64,000 nucleotides of DNA from Zygophlyctis sp. KS116 (taxonomy: Eukaryota > Chytridiomycota), in assembly GCA_054661495.1 (NCBI GenBank), contig BAAFSQ010000010.1, positions 1 through 64,000 on the forward strand, read 5' to 3'. Shown here one piece after another: positions 1-10,336 of this stretch (within the stretch, counting starts at the first letter, position 1; each line of letters opens with the position of its first letter). A model generated the notes under the pieces. That model searched no databases, had not been told where the DNA came from, and saw only the letters and a program-made list of their open reading frames with translations. Position numbers and translations under genes: made by a program.

Positions 1-717
1 GCAAATAACCCATCCAACAGACATAAACTGAACAAACCATCCAAACAATACCGGAGTTATAACCAAATTTAAAAGATGCATCATATTAATAAAGATATTC
101 CAGAATTTAAAGAAGAGAGAAAATTCAGGTATAGTAAATTGCATAGCGTCTCTTAAACTTTTCCAGATAATAATTGATTGTTTTGGCTTTTTAAATAGTG
201 GATCTTTTTCTGTATCATCTAATTGTACTTCAAGTTTTTTAAACGATTTCTGAATAGCATTTGGCAATGAGATAATGGGAACTGAAAAGGGTGGCGACCG
301 AGCAGAAGGAGTTAACATGGCAATTCTTGGAACTGATTTTTCAATTCCATCTATTGATTTTTCAGATGCAGTCCCACTACCTGGAAAAAACACAGTCTTT
401 AACGGACTACCAAATTGTCCCTCAGAATTAGTGTGAATAATTGGTCGGTCCAACCTCTTTTTGGTAAATGAGTCACTTCTAAACGAGCGGTTATTCATTC
501 TTCCTCTGATCAGTTGAATCTCATCTGTATCAATATTTGGCTGAATGGTATTTTCAATTTCAATCTGTTCATTATTTACGCCAACTGCTCTGTCCTCTGA
601 ATCCTCTAATTCTATACAAGGAATTATGACTTGATCGTTAACAAGCTCATGATCGCTAGTACGCCTGATAATTCTTTGATCCTGAATACATTTAGTCTCA
701 TCATCATTAGTCTCCAT
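1..717 (-). CDS. N-terminal part of a putative ion channel (cut by window edge)
   Basis: An open frame runs from an ATG at 717 off the window start with no stop (239 codons). The first ~180 residues are polar, acidic and Ser/Pro-rich, typical of a disordered cytoplasmic tail. The last ~50 turn hydrophobic: a Trp/Phe-rich lead (IPEFSLFFKFWNIFI) followed by a likely first membrane helix (MMHLLNLVITPVLFGWF). A P-x-S-x-F-x-x-W lead into a first helix ending in I-x-P resembles the S1 region of voltage/cyclic-nucleotide-gated (CNG/EAG-type) cation channels. That is family resemblance only; voltage sensor, pore and cNMP domain would lie outside the window. Coding is fairly sure, the channel call weak. 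Confidence 0.45.
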   Translation of the reverse strand, partial: METNDDETKCIQDQRIIRRTSDHELVNDQVIIPCIELEDSEDRAVGVNNEQIEIENTIQPNIDTDEIQLIRGRMNNRSFRSDSFTKKRLDRPIIHTNSEGQFGSPLKTVFFPGSGTASEKSIDGIEKSVPRIAMLTPSARSPPFSVPIISLPNAIQKSFKKLEVQLDDTEKDPLFKKPKQSIIIWKSLRDAMQFTIPEFSLFFKFWNIFINMMHLLNLVITPVLFGWFVQFMSVGWVIC

Positions 718-835
718 CTAGATGATGATTTACAAAGTGGAATGACGTATTAGTTTGGAGTTGAAGTCTGGACCATGCCGGTGACGGTCAATTACTCACG
801 AGTTAGTTTATGTATTCTTACTGACCAATATATAT

Positions 836-1762
836 TTAGTGTTGTGGTATAGAATAATATCTCTGTTTTTTAGATAATGCAGCAGCTTTTGCTGTTGAAT
901 GCCTTTCATGTTCCTTTAGAAATTCAATTATATAATTGACATCTTCTTTAGATCCATCTAAAAGCCAATGCAGGACAAGATCGAAATTCCAATACTTTTC
1001 ATCCCATTTTAAATCTGAAAGAATAGATTTTGATTTAAGATGTGCGACTTTAGACTGATCAAAAACAGTAATCTTTTGTGTTGTAGAGTGCTTGTCAGAA
1101 AGAATAGAAAATAAGTAAGAATAAGACATACGTATCCCACTAATTTCTACATTTAGTACAGACTGAGGATGGCCTGGCGGTACCGGTTCTTGGTTCAATG
1201 AGAAAAACATTTGCATTTCATATGTCGAAAGAGATATTTCATTCTTTTTTGAAGGATCGGTTTGATCTCCAATTATATCAGTATCTACAGAGACTAGAGT
1301 AAAAGCAGAGTCCGATTTCCGGGGTTTATTTGGATTTGATGTCGATGGCCTAAATAATCCTTTGAGGCACCATTCGAATCTAGACAAATGTGATCTTCTC
1401 TCTAGGCTAATGAGATTTGTAGTTTCAGCAATTGACTTTGGAGTATGAGATAATTGTAATACTTGATTAGAAAAGTCCACTGATTTAATATATAGTGGGA
1501 TTTTAACTTGATCTTCAATCGAATGATTGACTTGGCCTTGATCGGACTCTATTAAATGAAACCAAGGAGATCCCCTGCTATTTATGATGAGCAAATGTAA
1601 ATGAAGTATTGGAACTGTAGAGTTTAGATCCAATAATTTGACTGCAAATGCCTTCTCACAATTCAGTTTGAATCGGACACTCACTCTTCGAAGGTTCCAT
1701 AACTGTTGATAAGTAGATTGAATCAGTATATTTTGTAGCAATTCATTAGGAAGATTATCCAT
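836..1762 (-). CDS. F-box protein
   Basis: The protein starts MDNLPNELLQNILIQ and continues with a Leu/Trp pattern (YQQLWNLRRVSVRFKLN), the typical N-terminal F-box that docks on Skp1 in SCF ubiquitin ligases. I chose the ATG at 1762 because the F-box begins there; the open frame extends ten residues upstream without an ATG. The remaining ~250 residues show no LRR, WD40 or Kelch pattern that I recognise, so the substrate is unknown. No intron is needed. It lies between the channel-like fragment and the RUS-family gene, all on the minus strand. Confidence 0.7.
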   Translation of the reverse strand: MDNLPNELLQNILIQSTYQQLWNLRRVSVRFKLNCEKAFAVKLLDLNSTVPILHLHLLIINSRGSPWFHLIESDQGQVNHSIEDQVKIPLYIKSVDFSNQVLQLSHTPKSIAETTNLISLERRSHLSRFEWCLKGLFRPSTSNPNKPRKSDSAFTLVSVDTDIIGDQTDPSKKNEISLSTYEMQMFFSLNQEPVPPGHPQSVLNVEISGIRMSYSYLFSILSDKHSTTQKITVFDQSKVAHLKSKSILSDLKWDEKYWNFDLVLHWLLDGSKEDVNYIIEFLKEHERHSTAKAAALSKKQRYYSIPQH

Positions 1763-1815
1763 GATGTTTATGTACAATGCTATAAATAACAATATACCAC
1801 ATGATTAGAATACGA

Positions 1816-3128
1816 TTATTCGAGTTTAATGTCAACCGAAGAGTCCAACTTGTTTATGAAATGAAGATTATTGATTTCCCATCCTTTAGATTGTAATAAT
1901 TGTGAAATATCTATATCTGATATGATTTCAAGACTTTTTCTATAAACAGATTCAGTCCCTGATACCAGGCCTGAATCAATTAAATAACAAATCACATTTG
2001 CATGAAAATAACCATTTAATTTTCCAGAGTCAGAACAACCTTTTAAGAACCAAAGACAAACAGAGTTTTCAGGAGTTATATAAATTCTATAATTTTGTGA
2101 ATTTCCATAGTGATCTCGAGATAATGATTCAATCAGAGATTCAGTATTTGGATTGTTTTTTGAGATTAAATCAATTATAGAAGGACATATTAGTAAAGGA
2201 GTCTTGTAAACTGCTTTTTGAGGATATAGTAATGATTCTTGTTTAGAAATCAAATCTGGTATCCCAATTTCAAGTCCTTTTCCATTTGCTAGACTAGTAA
2301 TAAATGGTTTTAGTACCAAGATTAACCGCTCTTCATTTAATGTTCTTGTAACTACAGAAGAATTTCCAAGATACGCTGCAGCAATATTAATTAAACTTAA
2401 CGGAGTAAAAACACTACATAAAAGTAAAGGATCAATTGTTGAACTTTCCACTGATCCTAAAGTCCAAGAGATACTTATTCCTAATCCCGTCCCAACCAAT
2501 CCTGCAGCTGTTGCTTGAGCTCCAGATTTAGCTGTTACATCTCCTAAATTATCAGCTTTTGTAAATCCCTTGTGCATTGCAGCTCTCGTAGCAGCAGAAG
2601 CCAACCATCCAATATTTTTCCCAATATTAGCAATTGAAGCCATTAAAACAAAATACGCCGGAAAAAAAGGCGTTAAAATTTCAATCAGAGTAGCACCTTG
2701 TATCGAAAGGGCAGCCCAAAATCGATATCTCTATCATTAATTAGAGTATTTTTTACCTTTGGCGATGCATCAAATCTTGATCCCATGAATCCGGCGTATA
2801 ATACTCCTCCTAAAAGCCCAAAACCATCCTTAATTATCCAATTTGTAGTGGCCGCTAGACCCATAGAAATTCCGGTGCCTAATCCAAGTGCATGCAACAT
2901 TGCCTGAGTACTTATTGTGCCTGCAATTGTACCGGTTACTGATTGCACAAACTGGAAGCCACTAAACCTAAAATAATCACTTGTTACAGAGTATGGATAA
3001 CTCTTTGGAAGAAACATTGATTGTAAGAAATTGCCTTTTTGCTTGCTCTGATCAAACGATACATTGATTGACTGATGATTGAATTTGAACTTGTGCTGTC
3101 CTTGCTTAATGATGAGCTGTTTTGCCAT
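1816..3128 (-). CDS. RUSF1: RUS-family (DUF647) protein
   Basis: Two exons separated by a 26-nt intron (plus positions 2731-2756). The joined protein has FLPKSYPYSVTSDYFRF near residue 40, Ala/Gly-rich predicted helices, a DGFGLLGG segment, and after the splice LIEILTPFFPAYF and AATRAAMHKGFTKADNLGD, matching in order the blocks of the Root UVB Sensitive/RUSF1 family (known: ...YPDSVSPDY..., ...KDSTGMLGR..., ...GATRAALT...NMADVSAKDGSQET). Plant members act in UV-B/vitamin B6-related pathways; the fungal role is unknown. The ATG at 3128 lies 30 bp from the divergently transcribed SR-like gene, so the two share a promoter. Confidence 0.85.
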
Positions 3129-3158
3129 CCTACGCTTTGACCCTTTGACAAATCCAAT

Positions 3159-4004
3159 ATGTCATCGACAATCTTCATTGGGAATCTGCCCCTTGGAACA
3201 TCTGCAAAGGCTTTAGCCGAGGCATTCCAAGAGTAATAATCACATTTATTAATATCAGATTCGGAACTCTAGTAAAATGTGAAATACCTTCGCCGAAACA
3301 GAATTTTAGTTCGCTGTATCTGATTTAACTAAGTTTTTTAGATTTGGTTTTATAGAATTTGCTGACATCTCTCATGCTAGATCTGCTGTTGAATCCATGA
3401 ATTGTAAAGAATGGAATGGGAATGTATTAAAGATTGAAGTGATATTTTCTTTTATTAAATTTAGATTTCCAATTCTAGACATGCAAACAAGTCATATACT
3501 CCACCTCTTTCTAGAGGAGGATCTAGAAGTCAATTACCTTTTAGATTTGATTATTCAAGGGATCAGTCTACTTCTGATGGTCGTCGTGGGCCTTCAAATA
3601 TGTCATACAGACCCAAGAGTCCGTCGTATAAGCCTTCCAGTCCTTCATATAGGCCTACAAGTCCTTCATACAGCCCCAAGAGTCCTTCTTATAGCCCCAA
3701 GAGTCCTTCATACATGCCTGCTAGAAGTAGATCACCTGATTATAGATCTAGAAGAACAGAGTCTTTTAGTAGACATGGATCTAATGATTATAAGGCATCT
3801 AACGGATATAAAAGATCTAATGGATATAGTAGATATAATAATAGGTCTGATGGATATATTGGACGCTCTGATAGAAATCAGTCACCGCCTCGTCGTTCAA
3901 GATCTCCTACATCTCGTAATAGATCTCCAAGAAGACAAGGAGTAAATTCAAATGGTATGTATGGTAGATCTGAAGCACCCTATACTAAAAGAAGATTTCA
4001 ATAA
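3159..4004 (+). CDS. SR-like protein: RRM + RNA pol II CTD-like heptads + RS tail
   Basis: Four exons with three 26-nt introns (3233-3258, 3316-3341, 3439-3464), giving 255 residues. The N-terminus is one RRM: RNP2 is TIFIGNLP and RNP1 is FGFIEF within [17 protein letters not shown], ending VLKIEISNSR as in SR splicing factors. Next comes a basic/Ser linker, then (3600-3716) five exact seven-residue units on the YSPTSPS pattern (Y-R/K/S-P-K/S/T-S-P-S) plus a partial sixth, matching the heptad of RNA polymerase II Rpb1. The tail is rich in RS, SRS and NGY motifs. The RRM/RS layout is standard for nuclear splicing or mRNA-export factors; the CTD-like block is not. It may recruit CTD readers or kinases (inference). 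The 846-bp gene divides cleanly from RUSF1. Confidence 0.85.
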
Positions 4005-4027
4005 AATTTAAGAAAAAAAATAGTCTT

Positions 4028-4306
4028 ATGAATATTAGATCTTATCTGCTAGAATGGAAAAACAATCATAAAGACTGGAAATTCCAAAAGTCTAAACAGA
4101 ATTGGATCATTAGAAATATTTATACAATGGAAAAGGATCTATTCAAGATTGCAATCAAGTATCTAAAAACAGGATCGATCAAACCGTTTGTGATTGAGAA
4201 TGCTCAAGCCATCCAAGCAAAGGAATTGCCTGATAAGGAATCTGTCGACTACAAGAGATTAAAGACTCAGAGAAAGAGGGCGAGGAAGATTGTTAAATTA
4301 GGTTAA
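4028..4306 (+). CDS. WKF-domain protein (C7orf50-like)
   Basis: A 92-residue intronless basic protein. It begins with the WKF block: an N-terminal leucine helix (SYLLEWKNNHKDWKFQKSKQ) then NWIIRNIYTMEKDL and FKIAIKYLKTGS, closely following the WKF/DUF2373 family that includes human C7orf50, a nucleolar protein linked to ribosome assembly. The tail is Lys/Arg rich (KTQRKRARKIVK), fitting nucleolar or RNA binding. The human protein has a long N-terminal extension that is absent here, so this is close to a bare domain. Its ATG is 23 bp past the stop of the SR-like gene and its stop 8 bp before the next ATG. Confidence 0.75.
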   Translation: MNIRSYLLEWKNNHKDWKFQKSKQNWIIRNIYTMEKDLFKIAIKYLKTGSIKPFVIENAQAIQAKELPDKESVDYKRLKTQRKRARKIVKLG

Positions 4307-4314
4307 TAAATTGC

Positions 4315-5859
4315 ATGAAACAGATACTATTTCCATTGATATTAGCTGTTGTGGGGATCTTTTTTATTTTAGGATCGGTCCGATTTCCTCAGGTTCCACT
4401 CATGTCTGGTAATAGAATTGATCATGATCCAACAGTGCAAAATATGACTGATACGCAACTAAGTAAGGGCGATCTGTATAATGGACTGCTCACTTGTGGA
4501 TCTGATTTGATTTATTATACAATCAGTACACAAGATGAAAATAGTCATTTAGTCGCTTGGGGAACAATGGGAAAAGGCAAAAGTTTTAATTTTAAATCGG
4601 TCGGATCAGTAATACAGGCAAAAGCTAGGCATGCATGTGTTGAAAATAGTCTTTTATCAGTACTTTCTTCAACAGTTGATGATGAATCAATAGCGTATTC
4701 TGTATCAAGATATTCTCTAAATCCTAAATTTACAGTCCAAAATGCGGTAATAAAGGGGAATTTGGGATTTGTAAGGTTTGAAAATAGTTTCAACAATGAT
4801 GTTTTATATACTAGAAGGAATGATCAATACGTTTTTAGGATAAATTCGGAATCAAATAATTCAATTAAAGGTCCATTGTCCGAAGGGTTTTCAGGGAGGA
4901 TAATGGCTTTAAAGGGGATATATTCTAAAAAGTAATTCATGATTGGACTAATTAATGATAGGAATGGTTCAAGAGCGATTTTTGCTTTTAGATACAAGTC
5001 ATATAATGAATCTCCGGTTTTCAAGGTGTATATTACACTGTTTTATCAGGAGGATAAAGCTGAAGAATGGAAATGGAAAAATTTATATCAAGCTACATTA
5101 ACTGGTATAGAAGATGAGTATATTAGGTAGGAATTTTAAGGATTTCAAATGATAGTTTACATGATACTTATCGCTTATTTTTCTTGTCTAGTCCTGTTAT
5201 TGGTATTTAATTAATCTCAACTTTAGGTGCTTCAAACGACGGAAAAATATTGTGTTTTGTATTCTTGAAGCAGTTTTTCACGGTTGAGTATGATCAAACA
5301 GAGTCTGCAGATACATTTTATGGGTATCGGATGATACAACAGAGAATTAATGGTCCTAAAGTACAACCAACGGATATCTTAATTGATGATGATGGCTCAA
5401 TGACTATTTTATCTGAAGAAAATGAAATTTTCCTTTTTAAAAGGACCAAAGTACATGTAAAGCATAATATGGCATTTGATATATCTCAAGTAATGGTTTT
5501 AAAGGCAATCAAAGCTTTAACATTTCCACTTTTTTCTCTGCTTTTTGAAGAAGGATTTTTTCGTGGAGAGATTCAAACTCAAAAAGATTGGAACTTGGAA
5601 ATGATGCGAAATCCTGCTATTGATAGGATACGCTATAATAAAATAGCAATATCAATGGCCAAAATGGACTCAAAAATATGTAACTTGATTACTTTATTTA
5701 CGTTAAGTTATATTATTTGATGATATGTCGCTTTTAACTCTTGGATTAGATGTGAATAATTACAAAATATCCTTTTGGTCTGTATTATTATCTAGATGGG
5801 ATTTAGTGTTGGCAATAAGTTTGATTACTTTGATATTTGTGTTGAATGAAATAAGGTGA
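4315..5859 (+). CDS. unrecognised protein with N- and C-terminal membrane segments
   Basis: Five exons joined by four short introns (about 24-30 nt) keep the frame open. The N-terminus is a signal peptide or anchor (MKQILFPLILAVVGIFFIL); the C-terminus is a second hydrophobic segment (WDLVLAISLITLIFVLNEI) followed by a stop. Between lie ~400 residues of alternating hydrophobic/polar strands (LIYYTISTQ, LVAWGTM, AIFAFRYKSY, DGSMTILSEENEIFLF) suggesting a beta-propeller-like domain, with a few N-x-S/T sites. This suits an ER or cell-surface protein whose lumenal domain sits between two anchors. I do not recognise the family. Each splice phase was reconstructed by hand and works. Confidence 0.6.
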
Positions 5860-6082
5860 TTAAGAGTAAAGTGATTTCTAATTCAATAGAATACAATCTG
5901 CCAGTGCAGCAAGAATAATACCAAACATGACACCACCACCATCTTTGCTACTGATCCTAATTTTCTTTGGCCTCTCTTATTTTTCCATCTTGTTTTTGTA
6001 ATCTTTTGGAATTCACCATTCACTCATTTAAAATGGATGCCTGCCAGTCATTGAATATCGTTTAGCGAAAACTTAGTTTATT
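5860..6082. other. convergent intergenic spacer
   Basis: About 220 bp between two convergent genes. It contains short hydrophobic frames on both strands (MTPPPSLLLILIFF... from about 5928 on plus; a C-terminal VVSCLVLFLLHWQIVFY frame on minus) but no start/splice combination I could support. Confidence 0.5.
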
Positions 6083-7646
6083 TTACAATTGGTTGGCGCA
6101 GCGTGCTCCATTCTGATTAAATTGAGTTCCTTTGAATCGATTAGGATCAAAGTATCTTCCAAATGAAGGCAACGTTTTTTCATATCTTGAATCGAATCGG
6201 GACAAGACATGTCCTGCGACCAATGAGCCAGCAGCTTGACTGCACATAATACCAAATCCTGAAACTCCACTTAAATTTATACAATATAAACATTACCCAC
6301 AAACATAGAGTCCATCTACATCATCAACTGGTCCCAGCAAAGGTGTGTTATCCTGAGTCTTACAATAATAACCACTTTTGATTTTCATCTGAGTTCGACT
6401 TGCTAGAGGATCCGATGGCGAAAAATACTCTGACAATGCGGGAACCATTTTTGAGAGACCTCTTAAAGTCACAATGTCATAGTATTTCGGATCTTGGGTA
6501 GGAAAAGAGGGAAATTCAGATAAGTCACTATTGTCATAAGTCCAAATCCCATAAAACGAGCTATACTTTTAATTGAGAAAATACATACCGTTCACCATTA
6601 CATTCTCCATTACTTAATGGACGCAAATGAGCGCCAGATATTCCAGGCACTGGAATAGAATGTAAAAGTGGAGTTACCCGTGAATTTTTCTGAGAATAGT
6701 CCTTCAGAATACGTTTCTCGTTGTCCGACCAAGGCAGATCTACCCCATCACTCCAGATCATAAAAGGCATTCCTTCAGGAATAAAATTATTTGGGTCATT
6801 AAACTCGACTCGAGAGTGTAATTCATTCATGACAGGAAAATCTACATTGGCCATTTGACCAAACTTCTTCAAATACGGTCCTACTGCCAGAACCAATGCT
6901 GAAGCCCGTATAGTATGAGAGCCTTGATGCTCTAATTCTTTTAGTGGATCTGTGACTTTGACACCTTCCACCCTTTTATCCGATGTCATCATAATTTCAT
7001 CAACAGACCCACTCATAAACTCAACATTATTTTTTAAACATTGCTGATACAGGTATTCACCCAATTTAGGAACATTTAAGTAACCAGCTTTCCTAATGTG
7101 CATTGCTACTTGCACTTCTTGACTTACATTGGGATATAATCTTTTAATGATTGAAGAATCAGTAAAAAGATCGATGCCCGAATCAAGAGGCCCATCTTGA
7201 CTATTAATTCGAACTTCTCCAGATCCATTATGTGACGCCATTCGTGCTAAATCATTATACCGATCAAACGATCCCTTTTTAGCAGAGAAAAACGTATATC
7301 CATTCTGCTTCATCTCAAATGAATTATTTGATTCTGCTTTGAGCTCCATCAATCGATCAACTGCAATTTAGCTTATTCGAGCCTTACTCGAATCGTTTGC
7401 GAGCGCAGTCATTGGCGCAGATTCCGGATAAAAGTTTCTAAATCCTCCAGTAGATGAATTAGAGGTCAGATCCAACAAATGACCTTTTTTCTCGATAAGT
7501 AAGACTTTCAATTTCCTTGATTTAGAGAGATAGTAAGCAGTAGAAAGACCCAATATACCTCCACCGGCTAAGGCTTATCATGGTCTACTCTTACCTATAA
7601 TTACATCTGCAGCATGTCCTGTGGTGATCGCACTAGTAATTTTCAT
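6083..7646 (-). CDS. FAD-dependent oxidoreductase, DAO family (FOXRED1-like)
   Basis: The start is the ATG at 7646; a 27-nt intron then splices ADVIIAGGGILGLSTAYYLSKS, the N-terminal FAD-binding GxGxxG (here G-G-G-I-L-G). It is followed by KVLLIEKK and LTSNSSTGGFRNFYPES, typical of DAO-type enzymes and close to FOXRED1, a mitochondrial complex I assembly factor. A middle region (AGYLNVPKLGEYLYQQCL, ALVLAVGPY) and a C-terminal block SGFGIMCSQAAGSLVAGHVL complete the fold. Several short introns interrupt it; C-terminal residues 6083-6270 are read in the frame giving ...GARCANQL. The link with complex I fits NDUFV1 being present in the window, but sarcosine/dimethylglycine-type oxidases share this fold. 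Confidence 0.75.
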
Positions 7647-7732
7647 GTCAAAGCCTTTTGCGCTTAACGAAGAGAAAGCTTAAGCGCTTAAAACTCTTTC
7701 GGACAAAAATCTTAAATTCTATTATAAAATCC

Positions 7733-8899
7733 TTAAATGTCCATCATAGTTACATTCACATCTGTAAATAAAGTATTTTGAGTAATCGGAGTAATCCAAC
7801 TATCATCAGATCCACCAAAAAATGTATCCCATTGTATACCTTCCAGGGAAACATCATCAGTCTTTCTCCAAACTATTTGGTTATAATTTATAACTTGAAC
7901 TCCATTAAAAATGATCGTGATCGATCCATCTGCTTTATAATTTGAGGATTTCACAGTATTCAACGTAATGATCTGTTGGATATTATTCCATTGGCCAGTT
8001 TGAAATAGAAAAGATCCACGGCCGATTGAGGCACCATAATCTCGATTACATAAACTGAATGGCGGAACGCTACAAAATCCAGGATTCTGTACTGACTGAT
8101 CTACATAAATATAAATCTCTCCGGCCCCTTTTGATCTAAACATAAATCGTGACGAGAAACAGTCTAATGCCTAGAATAAATATCTTGTAAATTACACTCG
8201 ATCCACCAGAGCATGAAGGATGTCCACCATATAGTCCTGGTAATTTACCTCCTTTGACAAAGTTAAATCCAGCCGGGAAAAAGACATTGTATGATAGAGA
8301 AATAGATTTCTGTTTAGAGAAATCAATAGGAGTCAATGCATAAATTCCCAATCCGCCAATAACTAATCCAGATGCTCCTGGATTTCTTGATCCTTTAGGA
8401 TAAGTTATGCTCAATACATCAGTGTTGATTCCATTCTTTGGAGCAGATACAATTTTACCATTCAAAAGACCAAAAGTCTTTTCTTTCAATGCCATCCAGT
8501 CATAAAATAGAGGAAATTTAGGATCAAAATAGGGAGTCCACGAGAAAGAAGTTGGGAGATTTGACTCTGCTGCAGATGATTTGAGTATGGAAGTAGCAAT
8601 AAGAGATGATTTTATAGTGGGTGCTCCTATAGCCGATGTAACATTTGGTGCAATAGATGCAGATGATTTAGTTGTTATCGATGATCCTGGCGTAATTCTC
8701 GCGCCAGAAGATGTTGCGGATGGCGTCGCAGATGGGATCAGAACAGGACTATTAATTTAATCATTTTCTCTTACGTAATCTTGTCTTTATCTCTATCTCT
8801 GATCCGCTTTGGTTTCTTTGGCTTGCTCCGTCTGGGAAATATATCTGATGAATATATCGGACAAATCAGCATTTCCCATAAAATAAGCCATACAATCAT
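7733..8899 (-). CDS. secreted polysaccharide-lyase-14-like protein
   Basis: Three exons: the ATG at 8899 gives a signal peptide (MIVWLILWEMLICPIYS) and a very basic stretch (RRSKPKKPKRIRDRDKDK); a 26-nt intron joins a Ser/Thr/Ala-rich linker of ~80 residues (SSITTKSSASIAP); a 25-nt intron near 8150 lies inside the catalytic domain. The domain has KGGKLPGLYGG, CSGGSSALDCFSSRFMFR, a GEIYIYV strand and the C-terminal WDTFFGGSDDSW, the signature series of fungal PL14-like (alginate/glucuronan lyase-type) secreted proteins. Substrate is not predictable. The very basic segment straight after the signal peptide is odd. Divergent from the GT32 gene. Confidence 0.8.
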
Positions 8900-9198
8900 G
8901 TCTAAAAATTAAATTTCATATTAGTTGGATTTACTGTCTATTAATCTAAAATTTAATCGCATCATATCTCAAAAGATTGTATTTGAAAGTTTCCGACAAT
9001 TCTCGGACATGATCCATTCAAAAAACTGTCCTTTAATAACCACAAATACTGTGATATTAGATATAGTGAATTATGGATTCAATGCATCCATCAGTTGTAT
9101 TAATATCTTTGCGGTACAATGTGCATTTTTAATCAAGTCGGAAGCATATCTTTTAAATATTAATGCAGTTCAGGCTTCGAACAAGACTAAAGAATTTC
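8900..9198. other. divergent promoter region
   Basis: About 300 bp between the PL14-like start and the GT32 start. It is AT-rich. An open frame (8925-9266, TTG start) crosses it, but its composition and lack of motifs give no support for a gene. I see no repeat or clear regulatory site. Confidence 0.4.
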
Positions 9199-10326
9199 AT
9201 GTGGAGGAATTGGGGTATCATATCATTCATTCTGATATTCGCTCTTCTTATCCATTCTGTAATTAAGATCTCACGGCTATGTATGCAAATTGGCAAAAAC
9301 TTGACAGCTATTAAAAATCATACAACCGTATTCATAAAAAAAATCGATAATACGGGCTCAGCGATTGCAAAACTCTACCAAAATTTAGGCATTTCATTTA
9401 ATTCTGAATTTGGGTAATTCTAAAATCAATAATTTTAGAGACATTCACGAATTTGATGATAAGTTATCAATGAACTATTTGGCGAATGAAATACTTTATA
9501 ATCTGACAACATTTAATAGATCAACTGTTTTTCAGATTGCAATCCTATCATCGATCATTGAACAAAAGATTCCAGGCACGGACATACCGGCGATAATCCA
9601 TCAGTATTGGAACGATGATCTTGAAATGGACTCCAATAGTCAGATATCCAACCAAAAATGGATTGCCTTGAATCAGGATTATATATATTTGATGTGGGAT
9701 GACAATGACATTGTTGCATTTCTAGAGGCATTTTATCCTGATCATCTATATAGATTTGTCCAATTATCCTCTACATTCTTGAAAGAAACGTTCTTCAAAT
9801 ACATGATACTGCAAAAGTATGGAGGAGTTTATGCTGCCATTAATACCGAGCCTACTTATTCATTGTCCGAATGGATCAATCAGTCAAAATTAAATCATGC
9901 AGAGGTATATCATAGCCAAGATCAGAACTATCCAATCCGTTTTATATCTGGTGTTGAATCAGCCAACACAAGATCTAAAAATAATTTAGCCAATATAGAA
10001 ATATCTCCAGTACTGATTGCTTCAAGTCCTGGACACGCTGTTTTAGAACAAATGATATCAACGATTTTAAACAGCAATGTGAGGAGGCTAATGGATCCTA
10101 ATCAATGGACGAGGATAATATCAAATTTTTGGAAAGATATGGGATTTAATCCTATTGATTTTACAAATTTGGGTTTGAAGTCAATCATTATTGACGATCA
10201 ACTATTTCTACCATTGAAAGCCTTTGAATCAAAAAAATCCAACACCAGAAACATGTGTAAATTATTTCAAATAATTAAATAGTATCTGCTGATTCTACCC
10301 AGCCACTCTTGATCAACTGGATATAA
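9199..10326 (+). CDS. Golgi GT32 (Och1-like) glycosyltransferase without a DXD motif
   Basis: The ATG at 9199 gives a type II anchor (NWGIISFILIFALLIHSVI). A 25-nt intron follows FNSEFG. The catalytic region carries the GT32 series: IPAIIHQYWNDD, ALNQDYIYLMWDDND, FYPDHLYRFVQLSSTFLKE, and YGGVYAAINTEP. In Och1/Sur1 enzymes the last block is YGGxYxDxD; here both metal-binding Asp are replaced (A-I-N), so activity is doubtful. The longest ORF stops at 10282 inside what looks like a 26-nt intron (GTAAAT...AAATAG); splicing it extends the protein 18 residues to TAA at 10324-10326. Likely location is Golgi; the family adds mannose to glycans or lipids. Confidence 0.75.
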
Positions 10327-10336
10327 TTTAGCAATA

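Noticed and set aside
3397-3945. 182-codon ORF overlapping the SR-like gene
   Set aside because: Shadow frame of the repetitive heptad region; the alternative frame carries the RRM and RS domains.
5880-6060. Small tail-anchored protein (RAMP4-like) in the spacer
   Set aside because: A hydrophobic C-terminal frame exists but no start codon or intron joins it; unsupported.
8925-9266. 113-codon ORF upstream of the GT32 start
   Set aside because: TTG start, no motifs, and its frame clashes with the well-supported GT32 anchor.
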